The notes below the pieces were generated by a model that did not search any database, was not told the DNA's origin, and worked only from the letters and a program-made list of their open reading frames with translations. Shown here one piece after another: positions 1-7,488 of a stretch of DNA of 22,605 bases. The stretch lies in assembly GCA_964559125.1 (NCBI GenBank), contig CAZLGW010000062.1, positions 1-22,605 on the forward strand, given 5' to 3'. The DNA comes from Ravibacter sp964559125 (lineage in GTDB: Bacteria > Bacteroidota > Bacteroidia > Cytophagales > Spirosomataceae). How positions within the stretch are numbered: position 1 is the first letter of the stretch; each line of letters starts with the position of its first letter. The position numbers and the translations under genes were made by a program.

Positions 1-149
1 GGCGACAGCAGGATTTTATCGTAAGCGCCTACTTCCTCCAGCGCTATTTTATCATTTCTGAAAACCTCAACCTCTGAATGCAGCTCTCTCAGTATGTACA
101 CCAGGTTGTAGGTAAATGAATCGTAATTGTCGAGAACGAGAATTCGCAT
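1..149 (-). CDS. trpG: Anthranilate synthase component II, glutamine amidotransferase (5' part only)
   Basis: The first 49 codons are present and the rest runs off the left edge. The N-terminus begins MRILVLDNYDSFTYNLVYIL, the signature start of the TrpG/PabA class-I glutamine amidotransferases, which supply ammonia from glutamine to the TrpE subunit. The catalytic Cys-His-Glu triad lies outside the window. The gene starts 36 bp after the trpE stop on the same strand, so the two are almost certainly co-transcribed and controlled by the leader upstream of trpE. A PabA role in folate synthesis is possible from sequence alone, but the trpE partner and the Trp-rich leader favour tryptophan synthesis. 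Confidence 0.87.
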   Translation of the reverse strand, partial: MRILVLDNYDSFTYNLVYILRELHSEVEVFRNDKIALEEVGAYDKILLS

Positions 150-185
150 ATGGTTTGTCTTGAAATTCCTTTTGATAATCTTACT

Positions 186-1595
186 TTAAAGCGTTTCCGC
201 TTCCTCTACAGCTTTTCTGAGCGCCGCCAGCTTATTGTTGATCTCCTGCAATTCGCTTTCCACGTCAGATTTCGCCACTACACCCATACCTGCCCTGTAA
301 TAGAGCGTATTGTCCCTGCTGAAAAAAGTCCTGATCGCAATGGCATGATTAAAATCACCCTTGAAGCCCATAAACCCTATAGCACCGCCATAGATGCTCC
401 TGTTAGTCGTCTCGAGCTCATTGATAATCTTCATAGCCATGTGCTTGGGAGCGCCGGAGAGGGTCCCTGCCGGAAAAGTATCCGCCACCAACTGCAGGGG
501 ATTCGTCTGCTCACTCATGAGTCCCGACACCGTCGATACGAGGTGAATGACATGGGAGTAATACTGGACTTCCTTATACGTATCCACTTTCACACTGTGA
601 CAATTCCTGCTGAGGTCATTCCGCGCCAGGTCCACGAGCATCACGTGCTCTGCGCTTTCCTTGGGGTCGTCGAGCAGCTTCTGGGCAGCCTGGGCATCGG
701 CGGCGTCATCGCCGGTGCGCCGGAATGTGCCTGCGATAGGATGTATTTCGGCTTTGGTGCCTTTGATAAAAATCTGCTTTTCAGGCGAAGACCCGAAAAT
801 CCGGTAGCTTCCGTAGTCGAAGTAGAAAAGGTAGGGTGAGGGATTGATAGATCTTAAAGCCCTGTAAACATTAAAATCATCTCCCCTGAATTTCCTGCTG
901 AACCTCCGCGAAGGTACTATCTGGAACACATCTCCCCGGAGACAATGATCGATACACTTCCTGATCACGACCCGCATTTCGTCGTCTGTGGTATTGGACG
1001 TTTCCGGTGAGGTGGTTTTAAAGTCATAGCGGGGAAAATTCCGGTTCCTGATCAGGACTTCCAGGCGGTCGAGCCCGTCTGAAGATTCCTGCCCGCCATA
1101 GCTATGTTCAAAAAGATACAGTTCGTTTTTGAAATGATTGATCGCAATTATATACCGGAATACCTGGTAGAATATCTGGTCCACTTCCGTAGCCTTTTCC
1201 TGCGGCTGGATGGCAATATCCTCGAAATAGCTGACCGCATCGTAGGCAATATGGCCGAACAACCCGTTCGTAATGAAAGGGAATCCCTGATCCTCTGTTT
1301 CGAAGCGGCCGGCAAACCCCTGCAGTGACTTCACTGCGTCTTTGCGATCTTCCAGCTCAAAGGTTTCCGTCGTTCCGTCCGGGAACTTCTGTATTACCTG
1401 TTCCTGGTTGATTTTAAAGGAAGCTACCGGTTCGCAGCATATATAGGAAAAGGAATTTGAAGCGGTATGGTAGTCCGAGCTTTCCAGGAGAATGGAGTTA
1501 ACGTACTTGTCGCGCAGCTGCAGGTAGATGGAAACCGGCGTAATGGTGTCCGCCAGGAGTTTTTTGTAGCGGGTTTTAACACTATATATCTTCAT
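186..1595 (-). CDS. trpE: Anthranilate synthase component I
   Basis: The 469-residue protein has the usual TrpE length. It converts chorismate to anthranilate using ammonia from TrpG, the first committed step of tryptophan synthesis. The N-terminal domain carries LLES (residues 36-39), the tryptophan feedback-binding motif. The C-terminal chorismate-binding half carries DLARNDLSR, PAGTLSGAPKHMAMKIINELE-type and GAIGFMGFKGDFNHAIAIRT-type signatures. The LLES motif and the Trp leader separate it from PabB. The ATG lies 37 nt after the arm of the attenuator terminator, and trpG follows after 36 bp. Regulation appears double: feedback inhibition of the enzyme and attenuation of the transcript. 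Confidence 0.95.
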   Translation of the reverse strand: MKIYSVKTRYKKLLADTITPVSIYLQLRDKYVNSILLESSDYHTASNSFSYICCEPVASFKINQEQVIQKFPDGTTETFELEDRKDAVKSLQGFAGRFETEDQGFPFITNGLFGHIAYDAVSYFEDIAIQPQEKATEVDQIFYQVFRYIIAINHFKNELYLFEHSYGGQESSDGLDRLEVLIRNRNFPRYDFKTTSPETSNTTDDEMRVVIRKCIDHCLRGDVFQIVPSRRFSRKFRGDDFNVYRALRSINPSPYLFYFDYGSYRIFGSSPEKQIFIKGTKAEIHPIAGTFRRTGDDAADAQAAQKLLDDPKESAEHVMLVDLARNDLSRNCHSVKVDTYKEVQYYSHVIHLVSTVSGLMSEQTNPLQLVADTFPAGTLSGAPKHMAMKIINELETTNRSIYGGAIGFMGFKGDFNHAIAIRTFFSRDNTLYYRAGMGVVAKSDVESELQEINNKLAALRKAVEEAETL

Positions 1596-1631
1596 ACTTT
1601 ATCGGAATAAATGCGTACTGAGTTTTGTATC

Positions 1632-1670
1632 AAAAAAAGCGGCCCGTCGTCATGATGGACAACGGGCCGC
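1632..1670 (-). terminator. trp attenuator: intrinsic terminator in the trpE leader
   Basis: Read on the minus strand, GCGGCCCGTTGTC (1670-1658) pairs with GACGACGGGCCGC (1651-1639) over 13 bp with one T-G wobble. The loop is 6 nt and a run of seven T follows (1638-1632). This is a textbook intrinsic terminator, but it sits 31 nt downstream of a short Trp-rich ORF and 37 nt upstream of the trpE ATG, inside the transcript it would stop. That position identifies it as an attenuator rather than the end of another gene. Confidence 0.9.
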
Positions 1671-1701
1671 ATATGTATCTTCAATATATTTTGACAATAA
1701 C

Positions 1702-1776
1702 CTATATAGCGCGGGTGTCCACCGAACGGAATGACTCCTGCCACCACCACAAAGCTATATGAGCGTTACTGATCAT
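1702..1776 (-). CDS. trpL: trp operon leader peptide (24 aa) with three tandem Trp codons
   Basis: An ATG at 1776 opens a 24-codon frame ending in TAG at 1702. Residues 10-12 are WWW, encoded by TGG TGG TGG at 1749-1741, within IALWWWQESFRS. Three adjacent Trp codons in a 24-codon ORF just upstream of a terminator and trpE are very unlikely by chance. The expected role is as a sensor: scarcity of charged tRNA-Trp stalls the ribosome at these codons and changes folding of the RNA downstream so that the terminator does not form. The start lies about 17 nt after the predicted transcription start. The ORF was found by reading the leader, and expression is inferred. Confidence 0.87.
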   Translation of the reverse strand: MISNAHIALWWWQESFRSVDTRAI

Positions 1777-1799
1777 CTTCTGTTTCTAACTTTACGGGG

Positions 1800-1807
1800 C
1801 AAATGTA
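1800..1807 (-). promoter_or_regulatory. Predicted trp operon promoter (-7 element)
   Basis: On the minus strand TACATTTG matches the Bacteroidota -7 consensus TAnnTTTG exactly. Transcription would start near 1793, giving a short lead to the leader peptide ATG at 1776. No clear -33 TTTG is visible at the expected spacing. Confidence 0.6.
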
Positions 1808-1861
1808 AAAACCTTGTATGAATAAAGGAAGACCCGGGCCGGTTTTTTTCTCACATATTGA

Positions 1862-1869
1862 TAATTTTG
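1862..1869 (+). promoter_or_regulatory. Predicted nth promoter (-7 element)
   Basis: TAATTTTG matches TAnnTTTG exactly, 39 nt before the nth ATG. A T-rich tract (1843-1849) occupies the -33 position but has no clean TTTG. Together with the trp element at 1800-1807 it makes this a divergent promoter region. The remainder of 1596-1908 is accounted for by the trp leader. Confidence 0.5.
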
Positions 1870-1908
1870 TGCCGTGATTGTTACAAAAGTGCTGTTTGAA
1901 GCCTGATT

Positions 1909-2553
1909 ATGTTAAAAAAAGAGCGTTTCCGGCGATTCCTGGAATATTTTTCGACCCACTTCCCCGAGCCGCAAACGGAGCTCAATTACGGCAACCCCTA
2001 TGAGCTGCTTGTAGCAGTAGTGCTGTCGGCACAATGCACCGATAAACGTGTAAACATGGTAACTCCGGCGCTTTTCGATCGTTTCCCGGATGCAATTTCG
2101 CTGGCGGCTTCCACCCCCGACGAAGTTTTTACGTATATCAAGTCTATTTCCTATCCAAACAACAAAAGCAAGCATCTTGTCGGCCTGGCCCGGATGCTGG
2201 AAGCAGAATTCGGATCAGAAGTACCGGCCAAGCCGGAAGATCTGCAACGTTTACCCGGCGTAGGGCGTAAGACTGCTAATGTAATAGCATCCGTTATTTT
2301 TAACCAGCCCGCTATGGCAGTCGATACCCATGTTTTCAGGGTCTCGCATCGCTTGGGTTTAGTGGGGGCAAAGGCCACCACCCCGCTTGCGGTAGAAAAA
2401 GAGCTTGTGAAGTACATCCCTTCCGGATTGATTCATAAAGCCCATCACTGGCTTATTTTACACGGTCGTTATATTTGCGTAGCGCGTAACCCCAAATGCG
2501 GGGAATGCCCCCTGAGCAGCTTTTGCAAATACTACGAAAAGAAGGTTGCCTAG
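1909..2553 (+). CDS. nth: Endonuclease III (DNA glycosylase/AP lyase)
   Basis: A bifunctional base-excision-repair enzyme that removes oxidised pyrimidines and cleaves the abasic strand. The 214 residues are normal for the family. The helix-hairpin-helix motif LQRLPGVGRKTANVIASVIF (112-131) contains the catalytic Lys121, and AVDTHVFR carries Asp139. The C-terminal Cys190-x6-Cys197-x2-Cys200-x5-Cys206 pattern binds a [4Fe-4S] cluster. All these residues fall within three positions of their E. coli Nth counterparts. It is divergent from the trp operon and apparently monocistronic. Confidence 0.97.
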   Translation: MLKKERFRRFLEYFSTHFPEPQTELNYGNPYELLVAVVLSAQCTDKRVNMVTPALFDRFPDAISLAASTPDEVFTYIKSISYPNNKSKHLVGLARMLEAEFGSEVPAKPEDLQRLPGVGRKTANVIASVIFNQPAMAVDTHVFRVSHRLGLVGAKATTPLAVEKELVKYIPSGLIHKAHHWLILHGRYICVARNPKCGECPLSSFCKYYEKKVA

Positions 2554-2676
2554 AAAATTTCAGGCAGGACTACAACCAAATCAGGCGCTGAAAGCTCCTC
2601 ATTTAACTGGCATTACTTGTTTAACCACTAAAACAGATTTAACATCAACATTTTTTAAAGAAAAGAGCGATTTCTT

Positions 2677-3531
2677 ATGAAAAAGACCATCTTAAGTATT
2701 CTGATTCTGTGTGTCGTATACCTGACGTCCTGTATGAAAGGCGTCGACGAAGTAGCGAAACAAGAGGAAAATGACAGACAAATCAAAGAATACCTTTCAG
2801 CCAATAATCTTACTCCGACCGCAGAGTCCGACGGGATGTATGTTATTAGCCGAAACCTCAATCCGGGGGCAAGAAAGCTTTCCTACGGAGATTCGATAAA
2901 AGTGAATTACGAGATCTACCTGCTTGACGGAACGAAGGTGCTGAACAATAACCCAGGTGAGCCGCTGGAGTACCTGTACGGTTATCCGCCATTAGCCGGG
3001 TTCGACCTGGCGCTGAGCTTTATGAGAATCGGCGAAAGCGCTACTGCACTGCTTCCTTACTATCTCGCTTTCGGCTCCGCCGGCACCACCGACAGAAAAA
3101 TAGCGGGATATACGCCGATCCGTCTTGAATTAGAGCTTGTCAGCTCAAAAAGCGAAGACGACCAGATCGAAGAATATATTGCCAAAAATAACTACGAAGT
3201 AGGTCTTACCAACAGCGAAAACTTACGTATCGTATGGTTGAATAAAATAGAGGAGGGAGATTCGGTAGGGGTTCAGAAACAGCTGGCCATAGCTTACAAG
3301 GGCTTTCTTTTGAGCGGCAAAAAATTCGATGAAGGTAATCTGAGTCATATGACCGGCTCTACACAACTGATCAGGGGCTTCGATCTGGGTGTAAGAAGGA
3401 TGAAGCTTGGAGAAAAGGCTATGATTATTTTCCCTTCGAAACTCGGTTACCGTGAAACCGGAAGGCCGGAAGGAGGTATTCCGCCCTTTGCTCCTCTCGC
3501 ATTTGAGGTTGAGATAACGAAGGTTAATTAA
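2677..3531 (+). CDS. Lipoprotein with two FKBP-type peptidyl-prolyl isomerase domains
   Basis: A signal sequence (residues 1-18) ends in the lipobox LTSC with Cys19, so the protein should be lipid-anchored in the envelope and face the periplasm. Two FKBP-like domains follow, at about 65-155 and 195-284. The second is the more canonical: Y-K-G-F-L-L-S-G-K-K-F-D-E-G, then LIRGFDLGVRRMKLGEKAMI and GGIPPFAPLAFEVEI. The first keeps the fold (LLDGTKV, AGFDLALSFMRIGE) but lacks the usual IP..L.F ending. Each domain is preceded by a similar helical linker (NDRQIKEYLSANN and DDQIEEYIAKNN). Likely a periplasmic prolyl isomerase or chaperone, similar in type to the gliding-associated GldI lipoproteins; a gliding role is not shown here. 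Confidence 0.88.
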   Translation: MKKTILSILILCVVYLTSCMKGVDEVAKQEENDRQIKEYLSANNLTPTAESDGMYVISRNLNPGARKLSYGDSIKVNYEIYLLDGTKVLNNNPGEPLEYLYGYPPLAGFDLALSFMRIGESATALLPYYLAFGSAGTTDRKIAGYTPIRLELELVSSKSEDDQIEEYIAKNNYEVGLTNSENLRIVWLNKIEEGDSVGVQKQLAIAYKGFLLSGKKFDEGNLSHMTGSTQLIRGFDLGVRRMKLGEKAMIIFPSKLGYRETGRPEGGIPPFAPLAFEVEITKVN

Positions 3532-3555
3532 ACATAGAAAAATACTTCCATTACC

Positions 3556-3586
3556 AAAAAGCCGGCTTATCCAGCCGGCTTTTTTT
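3556..3586. terminator. Bidirectional intrinsic terminator between convergent genes
   Basis: AAAAAGCCGGCT (3556-3567) and AGCCGGCTTTTT (3573-3584) are perfectly complementary around a 5-nt loop. The flanking A and T runs provide a T tract on both strands. It lies 25 bp after the FKBP stop and just past the stop of the convergent phosphoesterase. Confidence 0.88.
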
Positions 3587-3596
3587 ACAATATACA

Positions 3597-4829
3597 CTAC
3601 GGATACACACTAAGCCCATCCGCATATTCGCCCGGCTCCCGGTACAATTCTCCCGTATCGATCTCTACCTGCCAGCGCTCATCCAGGATCGGCCGGTCTT
3701 CAAGGTCGCGATAAGATGCGATCAGGCGGTTGTCTTTCAGCGTCAGCATTACAAACCCGTTATATCCGATGTCATGGCGTCGTGCCCTGGCCCTGATCCG
3801 CTGGTCGTAAAATGCTATCCGGTCGCGGTCTGCGGGATCAGGAGGCAGGTCCATTTCCACCGGCATTCCGCCGGTCCCGATACAGCGCCCGTATACCTGC
3901 AGGCCTTTTGCCGCTTCCTGGAATTTATAGCCGATCAGCCGGTGCTCATGCCCCCAGAACCAGATTACAGGCCTGTCCGGCTGGTTTAGTATCTCCGCTA
4001 TCTGCCCGGCCGGTTTCCGGTATCCCTTCCTGAAGCCTGAAATGACCGGGTGATGGCTCAAAAAGACAATTCCCCTCCGGTCTGAAGCATCTCCCAGCCT
4101 CACCTGCTCTTCCAGCCAGGAGACCTGCTCCTTTCTTAAATGACAATCGGGAGGAAACAGCACCTCCACCAGGGGGCGCCCTACCGAAGTATAACCCGTA
4201 TCGAGGCCTATGATCCGCCAGTATTCGTTTTCAAGACAAAAAAACCCGGCCTGCTGCGTCCGCTTCAGTTGTCCGTCCATAGCGTACATAGCAGGGAGCA
4301 GGTGATTAAAAAATGCATTCCCGTTCGAATACATTTCGTGGTTGCCGGAAAGCGTCAGGCTTCCTGATTTCCCGTAATACCATGAGGCATGAGGCGCTGT
4401 AAAATTTTCTTCAACCTCTTTAGGGGTACCTACAAAATAAATATCGCCCAGGTGCAGCGTATAGTCGGGTGCATACCGGGCAACCGTGTGAGCTACCGCA
4501 TCCGATTCCTTCGTATCATTGGCCCAGTCGGAAAGCAATGCTACCGTCACTTCGTCCTTTTGGGAGGCGGGCTGAAGCGGGTAAATACCCGTGTCGTCAT
4601 AGGCGGGATAATATTGATAGGGGTGCCGTCTGCCTAAACGGCTTCTCAGGTAGTGCCAGCCGAAGTCTATTATATTGGTCTTGACGAACTCATCGATCCG
4701 GCGTGTTACCGAGGAGGTTTCGGCAACATATTTTTCGTATAGCTTCTGTTGGGTCTTTGCATGGTTCTCTGCTTCTGTATGCCCCAGATCCAGGTATTTT
4801 TCAGTATTGCTTTCCGAGTGCCGCGCCAT
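3597..4829 (-). CDS. Calcineurin-like metallophosphoesterase
   Basis: A 410-residue protein with the metallophosphoesterase motifs in order: LLSDWA (Asp101), LHLGDIYF (Asp129), SGNHEMYSNG (Asn163-His164-Glu165), FLSHHP (His259/His260) and FWGHEH (His294/His296). These residues normally bind two metal ions and hydrolyse a phosphoester. The first motif is D-x-A instead of D-x-H, so one metal-binding His is missing; purple acid phosphatases also lack it (D-x-G). The first 90 residues are not recognised, and no signal peptide is visible, suggesting a cytoplasmic protein. Substrate unknown. It ends at the shared bidirectional terminator. Confidence 0.85.
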   Translation of the reverse strand: MARHSESNTEKYLDLGHTEAENHAKTQQKLYEKYVAETSSVTRRIDEFVKTNIIDFGWHYLRSRLGRRHPYQYYPAYDDTGIYPLQPASQKDEVTVALLSDWANDTKESDAVAHTVARYAPDYTLHLGDIYFVGTPKEVEENFTAPHASWYYGKSGSLTLSGNHEMYSNGNAFFNHLLPAMYAMDGQLKRTQQAGFFCLENEYWRIIGLDTGYTSVGRPLVEVLFPPDCHLRKEQVSWLEEQVRLGDASDRRGIVFLSHHPVISGFRKGYRKPAGQIAEILNQPDRPVIWFWGHEHRLIGYKFQEAAKGLQVYGRCIGTGGMPVEMDLPPDPADRDRIAFYDQRIRARARRHDIGYNGFVMLTLKDNRLIASYRDLEDRPILDERWQVEIDTGELYREPGEYADGLSVYP

Positions 4830-4889
4830 ACCCCTTTAATCTCCGGTCGTAAGACCTGGAAAAATAAGTTTCTTCATCTGTGTAAAAAG

Positions 4890-4991
4890 CTGTCAGCTAT
4901 CGGCGGTCAGCTGTCAGCCCGTATTCATTAACAGTTGTGTGCGGTTTGCCGCGCAGCTGAAAGCTGATTTCTGAAAGCTGATAGCTGACAG
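4890..4991. repeat. Intergenic repeat cluster of GCTGA(t/a)AGCTGA-type units
   Basis: A 12-bp inverted repeat (CTGTCAGCTATC at 4890-4901, GATAGCTGACAG at 4980-4991) flanks further copies of the same theme, including GTCAGCTGTCAGC and CAGCTGAAAGCTG. GCTGATAGCT (4977-4986) recurs exactly at 8291-8300. The block fills most of the gap between the phosphoesterase and the di-iron protein. It looks like a dispersed short repeat family of the chromosome. No gene is visible in the gap. Confidence 0.7.
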
Positions 4992-4992
4992 A

Positions 4993-5709
4993 CTACAGTG
5001 TCTCCTTTAATTTCTTTTCCAGCTCTTCTGCCAGGGGCACAAGCACGTGATCCTCAATAATAGCATGCTTGCGGAGCTCCATCTCGAAAAGCTCGACCTG
5101 GTTCAGGAAAATCCGGTAGGGGAGCGGCGGTTCCTCATCTTTTTCCACAAAGCTGTGGATGATGACACTCACTTCCTTCAGCTCTTCTTCTACTTCGTCG
5201 TGATTCTCACTAAAGGCGTCGATCGAATTGCTGTTGAAAAGTTCACGCAGCTCTTCTTTGGAAAGCAACCCCTTTTCTGCCTGTATCAGCCGCCTGATAT
5301 AAGGCAATACCAGGCTCTCTTCGAGCTTGAAATGCCTCACCAGTTTGTTTTTATATTGGTTAAAAAACAGGGCAAGACTGGCCAGAAGCTGGTGTGTCTG
5401 CCCAAACTTGCTGAAAATATGCAGCAGGGACTGCTCCAGCTCAGGCACCTTCTTGGTCAGGTAATAACGGTGGGACGCGTGTATATAGGTAACTATTTCC
5501 TCGAGCGAAAACTTCCTGAGCTTCTGATGAAAAAAATCGGCATCGCTGTCCGAAGCATACAAGTCCAGTATCAGCTCCACCAACTCGTGATTGAGCTCTA
5601 TCCCCTCAAATGTACGATTCTTCGTCACCACCGGTTCGTCCAGCCTTTCGGTAACCAACTCGTACATTTTTGTAGTGGAGATCAGCTCCTCGTATGTTCT
5701 CGGATTCAT
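4993..5709 (-). CDS. Hemerythrin-like di-iron protein of the RIC/YtfE/ScdA type
   Basis: Homologues repair iron-sulfur clusters damaged by nitric oxide or oxidative stress, using a non-haem di-iron centre in a four-helix bundle. The 238-residue sequence has the expected ligand pattern: His80, His106, His126-x3-Glu130 (HFKLE), His170 (ENHDEV) and His215-x3-Glu219 (HAIIE). Residues about 15-50 (VTERLDEP, FEGIEL) may be a decayed version of the N-terminal DUF542 domain, but the usual Cys-Cys is missing and the whole protein has no cysteine. The gene lies 1.8 kb from the suf operon, which fits a Fe-S maintenance role. The substrate or partner is inferred only from the family. Confidence 0.82.
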   Translation of the reverse strand: MNPRTYEELISTTKMYELVTERLDEPVVTKNRTFEGIELNHELVELILDLYASDSDADFFHQKLRKFSLEEIVTYIHASHRYYLTKKVPELEQSLLHIFSKFGQTHQLLASLALFFNQYKNKLVRHFKLEESLVLPYIRRLIQAEKGLLSKEELRELFNSNSIDAFSENHDEVEEELKEVSVIIHSFVEKDEEPPLPYRIFLNQVELFEMELRKHAIIEDHVLVPLAEELEKKLKETL

Positions 5710-5732
5710 GGTTCAGATTCTTTAAATTTTCC

Positions 5733-5762
5733 TAAAGTTATCATCTTTTGAAAAAACACAAA
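5733..5762 (-). promoter_or_regulatory. Predicted promoter of the RIC-like gene
   Basis: On the minus strand a -33 TTTG (5762-5759), an 18-nt spacer and a -7 element TAACTTTA (5740-5733, one mismatch to TAnnTTTG) stand 23 nt before the ATG. Both elements are present at about the expected spacing. Confidence 0.5.
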
Positions 5763-5823
5763 ATGACAAAAGCGGTAAGTCGGTAAAAAAAACTCTGTAT
5801 TCGCTTATTTGTAGTCCGTAAAG

Positions 5824-7290
5824 TTAAGGGTGCTCCCGGAGCAACGGCTCCCGGAGCAGCGGCAGGCTCATACAGTGGAATCCGCCTCTTGCCCTCGAAA
5901 GCTCGGCAGACGGTATCCTGATCAGCGTATCTCTCAGCCCATCGGGTGTGCAGCTCCCCGATTCGAAGTCCAGCAGCACCCTTTCGGCATCGGTTACCTC
6001 GAACCCGGCTTCCCGGAATGCCACCGAGGTCATATCGTTCCGGTCATAACCCAGTACTACCCCCTCCCGGATCGCCAGCAGATTGCATGAATCCGTCCAT
6101 TGCTCGCGATCGCTGTAAGGAAATTCGCCCCTGCCCGAGTAGATAAACTTAACGGGTTCATCGCTACCCAGGTCCTTCACGCTGATCTCCTGCAGCAGGT
6201 CTTCGAGGTTATCAATGCGGACGGGTATATCTCCGTCTGCCTTGAACTGAAGGATTTCGAGCTCCTCCTCGATCTGCTTCCCGGCAAAAAAATGAAGGAC
6301 ATCCTTTTTTTTCTGCCGGTCGCTGTGTCGCCCGAGCGACTTGAGCAATACCCATACATTCCTCCTCACCTGCGTAAAAATCGTATCGATATGCATATAG
6401 TCACGCTTTTTAGGGATCCTTATAACGGTTACCTTCTCCACCACACCCTTTTCAAAAAGCACCCCGATCGCCTGCTGTACGGCATATAACGACGTCCGTT
6501 GGCTGTAACCTATCAGCAGGTGGCCCGGAGAAACGACCATCACGTCGCCTCCTTCCAGTGTGGAACGGTAGTATTCACTGGCATACTTTTCATCCGACAG
6601 CAGGAAAGGTCCCGGGTTATCGGGCAGTTCGAGAATTTCCGGAACGTGTTTATTGAAAAAAGGATGATTGAAAAAAATATACTGTGCCAGGAGGGATTCC
6701 CTCGTCCTGACGCTGGTAGCCGGCTTGCTCAGCAGGATATGCCTGTTAATCACGATGCCGGTATCCCGTGTAAATATGAGATTCGGCAAGGGAGCAAATA
6801 ACATGGTCCGGTCGGGGAGTGTTCCGGAGATAAAGATCCGGGCAAGCTCGAACGGATCGAAAGTGTCAAGGTATTCCTGTGTTTTGTAGGAACACCGTTC
6901 TATCCCGCATATAGACGATGTCAGTTTAAGCCGTATCGTTTTATCCTGGAGGATCTCCGCCAGTAAAACCTCAAACTCCACTACGTTCGGAGAATTGAAA
7001 TAGTCACGATGGCCCGGCTTGAAAAAGGTACGGCCTTCGTCAGCCAGCAGTTCGTGCGTCCGGCCTTTTATTTTACCCGGGTCGAGAAACCAGAGCAGAA
7101 GCATGACATAATAGTCATACTCTTTCCTCCTCATCGTATCGAGATGTACGATATCCTCAAATAACCAGTCCTGCGCTTTTGAAGGAATGACCTTGCCAAG
7201 GCCGCGGTCAGGACTGTGTATAAGGACCCGCCGGAGAGCGCCGATTTCAGAAGATACGTCGATAGAAGCAATGTCTTTTGCTTTAGTCAT
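5824..7290 (-). CDS. Arginine deiminase family protein (enlarged)
   Basis: A guanidino-group-modifying enzyme of the arginine deiminase type, which hydrolyses arginine to citrulline and ammonia. From the chosen ATG (7290) it has 488 residues, and the active-site set is present: FTRD (Asp176), LEGGD (Glu247), MHIDT (His300, Asp302), and SRARGGFHCMSLP with catalytic Cys473. The His-Cys interval is about 45 residues longer than in Pseudomonas ArcA, because of an inserted charged segment around 320-380. An in-frame ATG at 7317 would add nine residues; 7290 was preferred because it leaves a short N-terminus before SEIGALRRVLIHSP. No arcB, arcC or antiporter is nearby, so a classical arginine fermentation pathway is not supported here. 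Confidence 0.86.
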   Translation of the reverse strand: MTKAKDIASIDVSSEIGALRRVLIHSPDRGLGKVIPSKAQDWLFEDIVHLDTMRRKEYDYYVMLLLWFLDPGKIKGRTHELLADEGRTFFKPGHRDYFNSPNVVEFEVLLAEILQDKTIRLKLTSSICGIERCSYKTQEYLDTFDPFELARIFISGTLPDRTMLFAPLPNLIFTRDTGIVINRHILLSKPATSVRTRESLLAQYIFFNHPFFNKHVPEILELPDNPGPFLLSDEKYASEYYRSTLEGGDVMVVSPGHLLIGYSQRTSLYAVQQAIGVLFEKGVVEKVTVIRIPKKRDYMHIDTIFTQVRRNVWVLLKSLGRHSDRQKKKDVLHFFAGKQIEEELEILQFKADGDIPVRIDNLEDLLQEISVKDLGSDEPVKFIYSGRGEFPYSDREQWTDSCNLLAIREGVVLGYDRNDMTSVAFREAGFEVTDAERVLLDFESGSCTPDGLRDTLIRIPSAELSRARGGFHCMSLPLLREPLLREHP

Positions 7291-7439
7291 GTTGCGAAGT
7301 TTAATGTTGCTTCTCACCTATTTACCGGTTTCCCTACAAAAAAGCAAATTCCAGGAACAAGTCGACGGCTTATTCGGTTGATTAAAGCAAAGGGAGCGGG
7401 ATTTCATTTTACCGGTTTTATTTAACGGTTAATCCTTGC

Positions 7440-7447
7440 TACTTTTG
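7440..7447 (+). promoter_or_regulatory. Predicted suf operon promoter (-7 element)
   Basis: TACTTTTG is an exact TAnnTTTG match 41 nt before the sufC ATG, with a T-rich stretch (GTTTTA, 7415-7420) near the -33 position. A start site near 7454 is predicted. The transcript would include a 12-codon ORF (7464-7502) that overlaps the sufC start in another frame. Confidence 0.6.
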
Positions 7448-7488
7448 TATTCTTTTTTGATTTATGAAAACGTCATTAACAAGGGTAT

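Noticed and set aside
150..839. 229-codon open frame on the plus strand inside trpE
   Set aside because: Antisense to a clearly coding gene and without family motifs; an effect of codon bias.
4890..4991. CRISPR array
   Set aside because: Units are short, irregular and lack spacers of uniform length; no cas genes in the window.
5047..5751. 234-codon plus-strand frame covering almost all of the RIC-like gene
   Set aside because: The minus-strand product has the full di-iron ligand set and a promoter; the antisense frame has no recognisable domain.
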